From: Martinezella tropici
Lineage (GTDB): Bacteria; Pseudomonadota; Alphaproteobacteria; Rhizobiales; Rhizobiaceae
Assembly (NCBI RefSeq): GCF_008370325.1
Contig: NZ_VNIP01000006.1
Coordinates: 186,001-250,000, forward strand
DNA: 64,000 nt
Direction of reading: 5' to 3'
In this document: one piece after another, positions 43,846 through 52,932 of the stretch
Layout of the letters: each line of letters starts with the position of its first letter
Numbering within the stretch: position 1 is the stretch's first letter
Translations under genes and position numbers: made by a program
Notes under the pieces: model-generated
Database searches by the model: none
Seen by the model: the letters and a program-made list of their open reading frames with translations, nothing else
What the model was told of the DNA's origin: nothing

Positions 43846-45783
43846 TCATCGCAAGCGCCGCAGATAATCGGCGCGATCGAACGGGTTTGCACCGGCGGGC
43901 TCCCGCAGGCGCTGCGAACCCGATAGCGGCGCATAATGGTCAAAGGCGTGATCCATGGCGCCCGCTCCGCCTGACAATCCTGGCAACTGCCTCTGAATGT
44001 TCTGGATCATGGATGATGCCACGATGCCTTCCAATCGCGCCAGCCCACCGTCGATCAGCGATTTCTTCATCGATGCGCCGGATTTTGCCAGCAGGCCATG
44101 CACGCCGGTGAGCGCCGTTGCGGGTATCTCGATGTGAAAATGCTCGATGGGCTCGCATAGAATGGTGCGCGCGGACGAAAGCGCCGATGCCAGCACCAGC
44201 GGCGTCAGCCTGCGGAAATCCACCGCCGTCGTGGCCGGCGAGCTTTGGCGCGCCGATGTCATGGCGACGTGGCAATCGATGACTTGCCATCCGAAAAGTC
44301 CTTCCTTCAGCGTTTCGAAACAGGCTTCCTCGACGGCTCGATAGAAGCTTGCGGGCATCTGGCCGACGTCCACTTCCAGGGCAAAGCTGTTGCCGACGCC
44401 TTCCGGCCGCGGTTCGACGCGCAATCCGACCGTTGCGAGAAACGGATTGGGCTCCTTGAATATATGCTCAACCGCGCTCCCCGTTCCGACCGGCCTCTCG
44501 ACATAGATGACAGTGCTTTCCTCGAAGGCGATATCCAGGCCGAACTCGCTCGAGAGCATTGCCTGGATGACCTCTTTCTGCACCTCGCCATAGAGCGAGA
44601 CGTATATGTCGCCGGTTTCCTCGTTGGAGCGCAGGTTGATGAGCGGATCCTGCTCCGCGAGCTGGCAAAGGGCCAGCCAGAGTGCTGCATTTTCGGAGGG
44701 CCGCATCGGGCGGATACGGGTTTCCAAAGTGGGCGGCGCAAAGTGGCGAAGGCTGCCAAGTGACGTCTCGGTGCCCACCCAATCGCCGATGCGGGCATTC
44801 GTGAAGCCGCCGACCTTGGCGATCTGCCTCGCGTGGACCTGAGTGATCTTGTCTGCTCGGCCATCGCGGAAAAGCTGAAGGCTGCTGATCTTTGCCGGGC
44901 CGCTCGGAAGTTCGAGATCGTCGCGAATCCCGATCGTGCCTGACGCCAGATAGAGGTAGGCGAGCTTCTCCCCGCCCCATCCGCGTTCGATCTTGAAGAT
45001 TGTCCCGGAAACCGGATCATCAGGATTCGGGCGCCGGCTTGGTAGCAAGGTCTCGATTGCCGAGATCAGGGCGGGGATGCCAAGGCCCCGTGTTGCCGCA
45101 CCGGCGAATGCCGGATGAATCAAAGATTTTGCCACCTGATCGACAAGGGCGCGCTCCAGCCTTTGTCTCGTCAGGCGCTCCGGATGAAGCACGTAATCGG
45201 CCAGCATGGCTTCGTCGTTGGCAGCAAGCACCTCGCATAGGCGCGAGAAATGCGGATCGCTTGCAATATCTGCGGCTTCCACGACGGCGAGCCTGCCGCC
45301 GGCATCGCGGACATCTGACATCGCAACCGGGTGAACCGCCAGCTGGGTCGCAATATCCTTGAGAACGTCATCGTAACGCGTGCCGAGGCGGTCGACCTTG
45401 TTGATAAAGAACACGAAGGGGATGCCGAGGCGTCGCAATGCGCGGACGAGCACGCGGGTCTGCGGCTGTACGCCCTCGACCGCCGAAACGACGACCACGG
45501 CTGCATCGAGCAATTGCAGGATCCGTTCGATCTCGGCGATGAAGTCCGGATGGCCTGGCGTGTCGATGAGGTTCACCGTCACATTGCCGATGGTAAAGGA
45601 AACCACGGCCGCGGCGATGGTGATGCCGCGTTGTCTTTCGAGGTCGAGACTGTCGGTCTGCGTATTGCCGGCATCGACGCTGCCGAGCCTGTCGATAACG
45701 CCGGTGTCGAAAAGGAGTCGTTCCGTAAGGCTAGTCTTGCCTGCGTCTACATGGGCGAGAATGCCCAGATTCAATGTGCGCAT
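43846..45783 (-). CDS. Tet(M)/OtrA-like ribosomal-protection GTPase
   Basis: The 645-residue protein is an EF-G paralog of the tetracycline-protection type. The GTPase domain has G1 A-H-V-D-A-G-K-T-S-L-T-E, switch region T-Q-T-D-S-L-D-L-E-R-Q-R-G-I-T-I, G3 D-T-P-G-H-P-D-F and G4 N-K-V-D; the later parts carry domain II and the domain IV-like tail. Members free the ribosome from tetracycline by GTP-driven binding. Whether this one gives resistance is unknown. Base composition is like the neighbours and there is no mobile element, so it is not obviously acquired. Confidence 0.88.
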   Translation of the reverse strand: MRTLNLGILAHVDAGKTSLTERLLFDTGVIDRLGSVDAGNTQTDSLDLERQRGITIAAAVVSFTIGNVTVNLIDTPGHPDFIAEIERILQLLDAAVVVVSAVEGVQPQTRVLVRALRRLGIPFVFFINKVDRLGTRYDDVLKDIATQLAVHPVAMSDVRDAGGRLAVVEAADIASDPHFSRLCEVLAANDEAMLADYVLHPERLTRQRLERALVDQVAKSLIHPAFAGAATRGLGIPALISAIETLLPSRRPNPDDPVSGTIFKIERGWGGEKLAYLYLASGTIGIRDDLELPSGPAKISSLQLFRDGRADKITQVHARQIAKVGGFTNARIGDWVGTETSLGSLRHFAPPTLETRIRPMRPSENAALWLALCQLAEQDPLINLRSNEETGDIYVSLYGEVQKEVIQAMLSSEFGLDIAFEESTVIYVERPVGTGSAVEHIFKEPNPFLATVGLRVEPRPEGVGNSFALEVDVGQMPASFYRAVEEACFETLKEGLFGWQVIDCHVAMTSARQSSPATTAVDFRRLTPLVLASALSSARTILCEPIEHFHIEIPATALTGVHGLLAKSGASMKKSLIDGGLARLEGIVASSMIQNIQRQLPGLSGGAGAMDHAFDHYAPLSGSQRLREPAGANPFDRADYLRRLR

Positions 45784-46062
45784 GGTCCCTCATCTTCTCA
45801 GAATTTCGGATTTGATTTTCGTGAGAAGTGAGTCGGCGCATTGGGTCCTCCACGCACATCGATATCGGCTTACCAGCCTTTCGGTTTGAGAAAGACTGGC
45901 ACTCCTTTTACAAATGTTTCGCGGAAACCGTCAACCTTTGCCCGGTTTCTACTCTGGGCTTAACTTTTGCGTGTGGCTTTTCCGAGTGTGGGATAGCGGC
46001 TAAAACGAAACCGGCAGCGCCAGGCGCGACCGGTTCAAATTCATAGCCGAAGTTCGAATAGC

Positions 46063-46578
46063 TCAGTTGCCGCCGAAGGCCGTCTGCAGCAGGGTCAGCT
46101 GTGCCTTGACGCTGTTCTGGTTATCGGGAACCATCGCAGGCTCGGTCGGGCGATAAATCTCACGGTCGAGCAGAGCGACGCGGTTTTGCAGGCGCAGCGA
46201 GCGCTCGACCAGATCGCGGAAAGCTTCCGGCAGATCGTTCCAGCCCGGAGCGCTGCGATCGACGTTGAAGCCGTCGAGACGGACCTTGTTCTTCTCGGCC
46301 AGCACCTGGTCGCGCGACATTTCACCATTGTTGACGGCGCGCTGCAGCAGCAGCCAGGATGCCATCTGCATGAGGCGGGTCGTCAGCCGCATGGATTCGG
46401 CGGCATAGAGCACGGAAGCCATGCGCGGCAGAACCTTGGAGGCGGCGCGGCCCTGGCCGTCGAGATAGCCGGCGGTTTCCTCGACCAGCGACATGCCTTC
46501 AGAATATAGTGCTCTGAACTGCGCCGACGATGCGGCATGGCCAGCAAAGCTGATCGTGTTCAACCCAAGTTCCGACAT
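46063..46578 (-). CDS. rcdA: RcdA-like DUF1465 protein (regulator of CtrA degradation)
   Basis: The 171-residue protein matches DUF1465, whose Caulobacter member RcdA is an adaptor that helps ClpXP degrade the cell-cycle regulator CtrA. Visible blocks are F-R-A-L-Y-S-E-G-M-S-L-V-E-E-T-A-x-Y-L-D, S-M-R-L-T-T-R-L-M-Q-M-A-S-W-L-L-L-Q-R-A and S-L-R-L-Q-N-R-V-A-L-L-D. All helical, no membrane segment. Start at 46578 chosen for family fit. It is a single gene next to a 394-base gap. Confidence 0.88.
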   Translation of the reverse strand: MSELGLNTISFAGHAASSAQFRALYSEGMSLVEETAGYLDGQGRAASKVLPRMASVLYAAESMRLTTRLMQMASWLLLQRAVNNGEMSRDQVLAEKNKVRLDGFNVDRSAPGWNDLPEAFRDLVERSLRLQNRVALLDREIYRPTEPAMVPDNQNSVKAQLTLLQTAFGGN

Positions 46579-46972
46579 CGAATAAATCCCTGCTTCACGC
46601 AACACTTTTGTTCAGGAAAAGCCGGTCAAGTCCCTAAGAGCTTTAAGAGCTTTCGGCATCCGCTTTTATGACTTTAGGATGCTGGTTTTAACTGAAATCC
46701 GCAAGGCGATTCTTAAGAAAGGGTTAATCTCCACAGTTTCGATGGAGGCGGTGTTACAGGATGAAAAAAGAAGAGCCGCAAAAGCGGCTCTCAAGGTAAA
46801 ACAGGGAGAAAAATCAGACCAATTCGTCAAGTGGAGGAACTGTCTGAGTCCAGAGCGAATCTGGATGATCATAGTAATATGTCGTAAAGCTTAATATTCG
46901 GTTGAGCATGCCTTGATCCCGGTCTCCGGCGCGCAGATTTTGAGCTGCCGCCAGGTGCCTGGAACAAGCGCT
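46579..46972. other. Gap between rcdA and the DUF1192 gene, with a terminator
   Basis: No gene is recognised. A hairpin at 46774-46791 (GAGCCGC, AAAA, GCGGCTC) is followed on the minus strand by TTCTTTTTT, so it is a good intrinsic terminator for the DUF1192/MFS transcript. The rest is AT-richer and probably holds the rcdA promoter. A 71-codon frame on the plus strand crosses the hairpin and lacks support. Confidence 0.6.
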
Positions 46973-47164
46973 TCAGAAACGGAAGAGGCTCTCCGCCGCC
47001 TTGCGTCCGGATGCCTTGGTTTCGATTTCCTCTTGCAGCCGGGCGATCTCGCCCTGAAGCAATGCTATGCGGTTTTTCAGCTCGTCCACCGACAGCAGCG
47101 ACAGATCGCTGCCGATTTCGTGGGCTGATGGCTGCTGCGGACGATCATCATCGAATAAGCTCAT
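46973..47164 (-). CDS. DUF1192 small protein
   Basis: The 63-residue protein has the family start M-S-L-F-D-D-D and a coiled coil L-S-V-D-E-L-K-N-R-I-A-L-L-Q-G-E-I-A-R-L, ending A-A-E-S-L-F-R-F. Family function is unknown, but it is common in alphaproteobacteria. It follows the MFS gene by 28 bases on the same strand. Confidence 0.88.
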   Translation of the reverse strand: MSLFDDDRPQQPSAHEIGSDLSLLSVDELKNRIALLQGEIARLQEEIETKASGRKAAESLFRF

Positions 47165-47192
47165 TTCGGCTCCTCCTTTCCCTTTTGGGGGA

Positions 47193-48467
47193 TCAGGTGC
47201 CGTAATTTACAGTTATATCGTCCTTTTTTGAAGTCTCGCTCCGCGCGAGTGCCATGCTCTCGGGCGTGATCATCTGCGCATTGGCTGAAGGCATGGTCGT
47301 ATAGGCGTCGCGATCGCCCGCCGGCTTGGCGGCACGCATGCGGCTGCGGAAGATCGAATAGGCCGTGATCAACACGTGAGCGATGGCCGTCACGAAGAAT
47401 AGCGAATAGGGGCCGATGGAAGACATGACCGGCCCGCCGAGCGTCGGGCCGATGATGGTGCCGATGCCATAGAGCAGCAGCAGGCCGCCGGAAACCTTGA
47501 CGAAATCTTCCGGCGCGGCGAAGTCGTTGGCATGGGCAACGGCGATCGGATAGAGGGTGTTGGCCACGGCGCCATAGATCACCACCATTCCGATGAGGAA
47601 GGCGGGATTGCCGGGCTGCACCAGGAAGAGCAGCAGGCCGTCGAGCGCGGCAACGGCGGCCATGCCCGCCAGCACGTAGCGTCGGTCGATGCGATCGGAA
47701 AGACGACCTGCCGGCAGCTGCATGACGGCGCCCGCAAAGATGGTCAAGCTCATCATCAGCGCGATATCGCTTTGGGAAAGGCCGGCATTGGCGCCGAAGA
47801 CGGCGCCGAGCGTACCATAGGCGCCGTTGGCGATGCCGACGAGCAGGATGCCGATCGAGGCGACGGGCGAATTGCGGTAGAGCGCCTTGAGGTCGAGGCT
47901 GACTGCCTTGAGCGGCTGCGGGGAAGCGGCGGTCGACAGCGTGGTAGGCAGCATGGCGACGCAATAGCAGATGCCGCACATCATGAAGAGGATGGGCGTG
48001 TGGATGTCGGCAAAAGGCACCATCATCTGGCCGGCAACGGCGCCGATGAGGGTAATGCCGATATAGAGCGAGAAGATCGCGCCGCGGCTCTCATTGGTGG
48101 CACGCTCGTTGAGCCAGCTTTCGATGATCATCGAGGTGCCGGCGGTGCAGAAGCCGGTGATGGCGCGCAGCGCCACCCACCAGATCGGGTCGACGACGAT
48201 GCCGGTCAACAGTGCGATGATGGCGATGACGGAGATGAAGCCGGAAAAGGCGCGAACATGGCCGATGCGCCTGACCAGCTTCGGCGCGGTCAGGCAGCCG
48301 AGCACGAAGCCGGTGGCCCAGGTCGTGCCGAGGAGGCCGAGCGTCGTGGTCGCGTAACCTTCGGCCGTGCCGCGCACGGGCAGCAGCAGGCTATGCAGGC
48401 CGTTTCCCGTAAAGAGGAACAGCGTTCCGAACAGCAGAGCGAGTACGGGCAAAATATTTCTTTTCAT
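47193..48467 (-). CDS. MFS transporter (YcaD-like)
   Basis: The 424-residue protein has about twelve membrane helices and the major-facilitator signature G-x-L-x-D-R-x-x-R-R as P-A-G-R-L-S-D-R-I-D-R-R-Y between helices. The overall pattern is YcaD-like. Substrate unknown. ATG at 48467 follows a GGTGGGGAGC site; the frame begins 5 codons earlier. Confidence 0.88.
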   Translation of the reverse strand: MKRNILPVLALLFGTLFLFTGNGLHSLLLPVRGTAEGYATTTLGLLGTTWATGFVLGCLTAPKLVRRIGHVRAFSGFISVIAIIALLTGIVVDPIWWVALRAITGFCTAGTSMIIESWLNERATNESRGAIFSLYIGITLIGAVAGQMMVPFADIHTPILFMMCGICYCVAMLPTTLSTAASPQPLKAVSLDLKALYRNSPVASIGILLVGIANGAYGTLGAVFGANAGLSQSDIALMMSLTIFAGAVMQLPAGRLSDRIDRRYVLAGMAAVAALDGLLLFLVQPGNPAFLIGMVVIYGAVANTLYPIAVAHANDFAAPEDFVKVSGGLLLLYGIGTIIGPTLGGPVMSSIGPYSLFFVTAIAHVLITAYSIFRSRMRAAKPAGDRDAYTTMPSANAQMITPESMALARSETSKKDDITVNYGT

Positions 48468-48693
48468 GCTCCCCACCTTCATGCGGCTCCGCTTAAGGAA
48501 CCGATAAGACAGGATCCCGCCCTGCCTGTTTTCAGTATTGATTGTGTCCCGGATTGCCGCTATCGGCCTGTAGAAACAGTCTGTTGGCGCGGAAAGATGT
48601 CCGTCCTGTGGCGATTACAGCATGAACGCGAAAGCTATGCAGCGGTTTTTGGTCGCGGCGGCTCTCACTCTTGCGAAAACGGGGAAAAAGAGC

Positions 48694-48855
48694 GTGACAA
48701 AAGCCATAGCGTTGCTGCTTCTGCTCGCCATGGCGGTGCATATCATCAAGCCCCTGGGGTTGCCGGGATTGAAGCGCAGGACTGATTTCTGGAAGATCGC
48801 GATCTTCGCCTTTGCAATCTGGACAGTGGCCTTGGTCATCAACGAGGCTTTTTAG
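48694..48855 (+). CDS. Small two-helix membrane protein
   Basis: The 53-residue protein has two hydrophobic segments: A-I-A-L-L-L-L-L-A-M-A-V near the N-terminus and F-W-K-I-A-I-F-A-F-A-I-W-T-V-A near the C-terminus, with a P-L-G-L-P-G-L-K-R-R turn between. A GGGGAAAAAG site precedes the GTG start. In-frame starts further upstream would add a basic, non-hydrophobic extension and look less likely. Function unknown. Confidence 0.6.
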   Translation: MTKAIALLLLLAMAVHIIKPLGLPGLKRRTDFWKIAIFAFAIWTVALVINEAF

Positions 48856-48901
48856 GGCGCTGCGCCTGAATTCAGGCTTTCGGAGGCTCGCTTGAGGCTG
48901 C

Positions 48902-49819
48902 TTAAATCCGAATTTCGCCGCGCATGACATGGATGCTGCTGCCCGACAGCAAGACTTCATTTACCGTGCCGGCAGTTTTCTTGACCTCGACGCCGATGAG
49001 GCTGCGTCTTCCCATCTCCACGCCCTGCTCGATGGCGATTTTCACGTCCGCATCCCGTGCCGGCAGCAGCGAGGTGAGGTAGGCGCCAAGGGCTGCGGAG
49101 GCGCTGCCGGTCGCGGGGTCTTCCGTCACATTGTCGAGCGGCGCAAACATGCGGGCGCGGATATGCCACGGGTTTTCGGCGGAACGCACGTAGAGAAAGA
49201 GCGAAAAGCCGGTCTTGTCCTCTTTGTGCCGCGCGGCCGCTTCGGCAAAAACGGCCGCGTTCGGCCTTGCCTTTCCAAGCGCCCCGAGGCTGTCCAGCTC
49301 TGCAAAGGCAAAAGGCAGGCCAACGGAGGCGAAGGTCGGGGCATGCGTGGTTTTGCGGATCGATTGGGGGTCGATCTGGACGCAACGCGCAATCAATTCG
49401 TCGGCAATCGCTTCGCCGATCGTCAGGCTCGCCGGCGCACGTATGCTTGCGCTTGTGACGGCGCCAGCGGTGCGCAGCAACGTCACCTCCACCAGGCCGG
49501 CATCCTCCTCGAAGGTCAGCCTGTCGCCTGTGGGCTTTCCGAAGATCTCCCGCCGTTGCCCGAGAACGAAAGCAGTGCCCACATTCGGATGGCCGGCAAA
49601 GGGGATTTCGGCTGTCGGCGTGAAGATGCGGACGCGGGCGGTATGGTCGGGATTGTCAGGCGGCAGCACGAAGGTCGTTTCCGAATAGCAAAACTCGGCT
49701 GCGATCTTCTGCATGGCGTCGCTGCCGAGACCACGGGCATCGGGGATGACGGCTAGCGGATTGCCGACAAAGCGCTCCGATGTGAAGACGTCGACGGTGA
49801 CATAGGCGACGGTGTTCAT
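48902..49819 (-). CDS. PhzF-family isomerase-like protein
   Basis: The 305-residue protein belongs to the PhzF/diaminopimelate epimerase fold. Early blocks are D-V-F-T-S-x-x-F-x-G-N-P-L-A-V, F-C-Y-S-E-T-T-F-V (catalytic Glu) and E-I-P-F-A-G-H-P; the C-terminal half shows D-P-A-T-G-S-A-S-A-A-L. Substrate unknown; no phenazine genes are nearby. Start at 49819 chosen for family fit; the frame extends 50 codons upstream. Confidence 0.9.
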   Translation of the reverse strand: MNTVAYVTVDVFTSERFVGNPLAVIPDARGLGSDAMQKIAAEFCYSETTFVLPPDNPDHTARVRIFTPTAEIPFAGHPNVGTAFVLGQRREIFGKPTGDRLTFEEDAGLVEVTLLRTAGAVTSASIRAPASLTIGEAIADELIARCVQIDPQSIRKTTHAPTFASVGLPFAFAELDSLGALGKARPNAAVFAEAAARHKEDKTGFSLFLYVRSAENPWHIRARMFAPLDNVTEDPATGSASAALGAYLTSLLPARDADVKIAIEQGVEMGRRSLIGVEVKKTAGTVNEVLLSGSSIHVMRGEIRI

Positions 49820-49952
49820 GGCGGCCCCCAAGCTTTGGTAGATCTGCAAGGATTTAGCCGCTGCTGAAGCGGGCATGAAAGCGCGAACTTGTGCCGGTGA
49901 CAAGTTCAGGTCATTCACATAATTCGAGTAAGATCCGAACGTAGGCGGGCAA

Positions 49953-50333
49953 CTACCTTTCAGCGACATGGCGTATTGAAAATTCCCTTGCGACCATTAG
50001 GACAGGTATAAGCCCTCGTCCGGCGTCGGTAAGCTGATACTCCACGCGGGGTGGCTGCTCGCCAAAGTCTCGCCTCTCAACAAGACGGTCATTCTCAAGC
50101 TCCCGCAAATGTTGCGTGAGCATTTTCTGCGAAATGCCCGGCATATCCCGTTTCAATTGAGAAGTTCTCATAGATGGCTCCGCGAAGAGGTGGAACAGAA
50201 TCGGAAGCTTCCAGCGACCGCTGATCATTCGAAGCATCCTGGTGACATGCGCGACTGACCCGTCCGGACCCAGGCATACCGACCGCTCTTCGTGTTCTAC
50301 AGGCACTTTAAAGTGCGTAATTGTTTCGATCAT
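49953..50333 (-). CDS. HxlR-family transcriptional regulator
   Basis: The 126-residue protein is a winged helix of the HxlR type: I-S-G-R-W-K-L-P-I-L-F-H-L, then I-S-Q-K-M-L-T-Q-H-L-R-E-L as recognition helix and E-Y-Q-L-T-D-A-G-R-G-L. It is divergent from the SDR gene with a 47-base gap, the usual arrangement for HxlR regulators that control a redox enzyme. A Cys near the N-terminus (V-C-L-G-P) could sense aldehydes or quinones, as in related proteins (inference). Confidence 0.9.
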   Translation of the reverse strand: MIETITHFKVPVEHEERSVCLGPDGSVAHVTRMLRMISGRWKLPILFHLFAEPSMRTSQLKRDMPGISQKMLTQHLRELENDRLVERRDFGEQPPRVEYQLTDAGRGLIPVLMVAREFSIRHVAER

Positions 50334-50380
50334 CGTTCTGTTCTCTTGTGAGGTATCAACTTCAAGATGGGTACCGCGCA

Positions 50381-51190
50381 ATGGATTTGAAACTGGACGG
50401 GAAGACAGCGCTCATCACCGGGAGCAGCAAGGGCATAGGAGAAGCGATCGCCAAGGGGCTCGCTCGTGAGAAGGCGGTCGTCGTCGTCCACGGCCGCGAC
50501 AGGGCGCAGACGGAACGGGTTGCCGAAGACGTCATCATTGAAGGAGGACGCGCCTATGCCGTTGTGGGAGACCTCACCATTGATGACGACGTGCGGCGGC
50601 TCGTCGCCGAGGCGCAAGCGCTCGCCGGTCCGATAGACATCGTGATCAACAATGCCGGCGGCTCAGGCGATACGGAGGACTGGACGAATAGTCGCCCCGC
50701 TTCATGGGCGTCCGCCTACGATCGCAATGTTGTCGCCGCCGTGAGAGTAACGACCCTGCTGCTGCCGAGAATGCGGCAGGCCAAGTGGGGACGGGTCGTC
50801 AATATTTCCAGCCTGACCGGCTTGATGCCGCCAGCCTCCAGACCGGATTACGCCGCTTGCAAGGCGGCCATGAACGCGATGACGGTCTCCATGGCGAAAG
50901 CGGTCGCGGCGGACGGGCTCACAGTCAATACGGTATCGCCCGGCACGATACATAGCGCCAGGTTGGACGCCCGGTTTCGTGAGGTGGCCTTGGAGCAGAG
51001 GCTTGCGAAAGACGCTCCGTGGGAAACGATCGAGCAAACCGTGCTACCTATGTTCGCCCAAGTCCCCGTCGGTCGCGTGGGAACCGTGGAAGAGATCGCC
51101 GATGCTGTTTCCTTCCTCGTCAGTCCGCGAGCCGGGTATATAACCGGCGTCAATCTGAGGCTCGATGGCGGAATGTTGCCGACCGTCTAG
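50381..51190 (+). CDS. Short-chain dehydrogenase/reductase
   Basis: The 269-residue classical SDR has the cofactor loop T-G-S-S-K-G-I-G, the N-N-A-G segment, Ser in N-I-S-S-L-T-G and the catalytic pair in P-D-Y-A-A-C-K-A-A (Y-x3-K), with the G-G C-terminal end. Cofactor NAD(P); substrate unknown. ATG at 50381 has a weak ribosome binding site. Likely controlled by the divergent HxlR regulator. Confidence 0.92.
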   Translation: MDLKLDGKTALITGSSKGIGEAIAKGLAREKAVVVVHGRDRAQTERVAEDVIIEGGRAYAVVGDLTIDDDVRRLVAEAQALAGPIDIVINNAGGSGDTEDWTNSRPASWASAYDRNVVAAVRVTTLLLPRMRQAKWGRVVNISSLTGLMPPASRPDYAACKAAMNAMTVSMAKAVAADGLTVNTVSPGTIHSARLDARFREVALEQRLAKDAPWETIEQTVLPMFAQVPVGRVGTVEEIADAVSFLVSPRAGYITGVNLRLDGGMLPTV

Positions 51191-51261
51191 GAAGAGTTGG
51201 GTGGCGATGACCGCACTAAGCCGCAAGAATGCTTTCAGGCGTATGTCACGACCCAAAAGTA

Positions 51262-51292
51262 AAAGCCTTGACCGCATCGCGGTCGGGGCTTT
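51262..51292. terminator. Bidirectional terminator between SDR and serine hydrolase
   Basis: A 14-base stem (AAAGCCTTGACCGC against GCGGTCGGGGCTTT, two G-T pairs) with an ATC loop lies between convergent genes and is followed by T-rich sequence on both strands. Confidence 0.7.
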
Positions 51293-51437
51293 GTTCATTC
51301 AACGCTAGCGCAACTCCAAGAAAAGTCCGTGGCGGTTTTCCGTCCGGAATTGCGTAAAACAAAGACTTGGCGACCTCTTCAGGAGAAGAGCTCTTTATCC
51401 TTCATGCGGCAAGCTTGCTGCGTGCATAATGGCCGCT

Positions 51438-52700
51438 TCAATTGTTCTGGAACTGCTTGAGCACGCTGGACCAGAGCTCGACCAGTTCGGCACTGCCTAC
51501 ATCAGCCGGCTTTGCACGTACGGCCGTGTGGACCAGCACGAGATGTGTTGCAGGATCGACGAGGATGCGTTGGCCGGCTCGACCGTCCAGAAAGAACGTT
51601 CGGCGCGGGCCGGGCATCAGCCAGGTTTGATAGCCGTAGCCCCACGGGTTCGTCTCACGATTGACTGCGAGGAACGAGCCTTGCTTAATCGGCTGCGTCG
51701 CATCGAGCAGCCACTGGCGCGGTATGATCTGCCGGCCGTTCAAGGCGCCATCATGGGCGAGCAGCAGGCCAAAGCGAGCGTAGTCGCGCAATGTCGCGCT
51801 AAAGCAGCAGTAGCCGACCTCTTGGCCTGAGCTGTCGACCTGCCAACTCGCGCTGGCTTCCGCACCCATCGGTTGCCATATCCGGGATTGGAGATAGTCC
51901 GACATGGTCATATGGGTGGCATGGGTCAGGACCAGGCTCAGCCCTTCGGTATCGAGATTGCTGTAGTGCCAGACCGTGTCCGGAGCAGCGACCCGCTTGT
52001 TATATCGCGACACGGCTGCAATCGGGTCGAGCTTTTCCGGGCCGAGCAATGAGTTGCTGAGACGAATATTGTCGTCGGGATTGCCGAAGTTCTCGGTGAA
52101 GGCAATGCCGGAGGCCATATGCAGCAGCGCTCGGATCGGCGTGCCGCCCATTTCTGTGCCCTTCAATTCCGGTACATAGGTCTGCACGATATCGTCAACG
52201 GAGTGAATGGCACCCTCGGAAAGCGCAATCCCGATAAGCATGCCAGTCAATGTTTTCGCCATGGATTGAGAGACGAGGCGGTCGCGATCGGTACGGCCAT
52301 ATTGATAGTGTTCGAACAGGATCGTGTCGTCGTGTGCAATCAGCAATCCCGTGGTGGGATTGGTGTCCAGATACTTCGACAACGACGCGGTTTCAGTGCC
52401 GAAGGTGAACTTGATTGAAAGCTCGGATGGGGCGCGCAGCAGTGGTAACGGGTGCTCGGCGGCTGCGATCGTGTGCGTTTGAGCAAGCTGATCGGCGTGA
52501 CTGAAGTTGCCGATCATGTTCCGTTGTTCGCTCAGCGGCAGACCGACGGGATAGCCAAGTTTCTCACCGTACGCCTCTGCGTCTGGTCCGGTCGGGGAAA
52601 AGACGGGAACAGCCGGCTGCAACTGTTGGGCGCGAGCAATGTTTACTTGAGCAACTAAGACTACAGCAAGAGCAGCAACAAAACTGCGCCAAGCAAGCAT
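51438..52700 (-). CDS. Exported serine hydrolase, beta-lactamase/DD-peptidase class C-like
   Basis: The 420-residue protein has a signal peptide (residues about 5-24, ending A-R-A) and a serine-beta-lactamase-like domain with S-M-A-K (the S-x-x-K motif) in S-Q-S-M-A-K-T-L-T-G and Y-S-N in H-Y-S-N-L-D. The family includes esterases and peptidases as well as beta-lactamases; the third motif is not certain. The likely site is the periplasm. Confidence 0.87.
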   Translation of the reverse strand: MLAWRSFVAALAVVLVAQVNIARAQQLQPAVPVFSPTGPDAEAYGEKLGYPVGLPLSEQRNMIGNFSHADQLAQTHTIAAAEHPLPLLRAPSELSIKFTFGTETASLSKYLDTNPTTGLLIAHDDTILFEHYQYGRTDRDRLVSQSMAKTLTGMLIGIALSEGAIHSVDDIVQTYVPELKGTEMGGTPIRALLHMASGIAFTENFGNPDDNIRLSNSLLGPEKLDPIAAVSRYNKRVAAPDTVWHYSNLDTEGLSLVLTHATHMTMSDYLQSRIWQPMGAEASASWQVDSSGQEVGYCCFSATLRDYARFGLLLAHDGALNGRQIIPRQWLLDATQPIKQGSFLAVNRETNPWGYGYQTWLMPGPRRTFFLDGRAGQRILVDPATHLVLVHTAVRAKPADVGSAELVELWSSVLKQFQNN

Positions 52701-52879
52701 ATGGCAACCCCTCTATCTGGCCCCTTTTATTATAAGTGGGACAACCTGGTGCCGTGTTTTTGTAACATCCATTTGACATGGTTTGTTTTCCGATATCACA
52801 GCAAACCTATTCTCGCCATTGTGACAGATGTGACTTGCGCTGTTCTGAACGATCGGCTGGCTATTGCCCGAACGCAAAA

Positions 52880-52906
52880 AGCCCCGATCGCATCGCGACC
52901 GGGGCT
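52880..52906 (-). terminator. Terminator of the aldolase gene
   Basis: AGCCCCGATCGC, loop ATC, GCGACCGGGGCT with one mismatch, followed on the minus strand by TTTTGCG. It lies 27 bases past the aldolase stop. Confidence 0.8.
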
Positions 52907-52932
52907 CTCGTTCATTCGAGCGCTGGCTGAAA

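Noticed and set aside
43846..45783. Recently acquired tetracycline-resistance gene
   Set aside because: Composition and codon use match the neighbours and no mobile element is near.
46679..46894. 71-codon plus-strand frame
   Set aside because: It crosses a clear terminator hairpin and has no ribosome binding site or family match.
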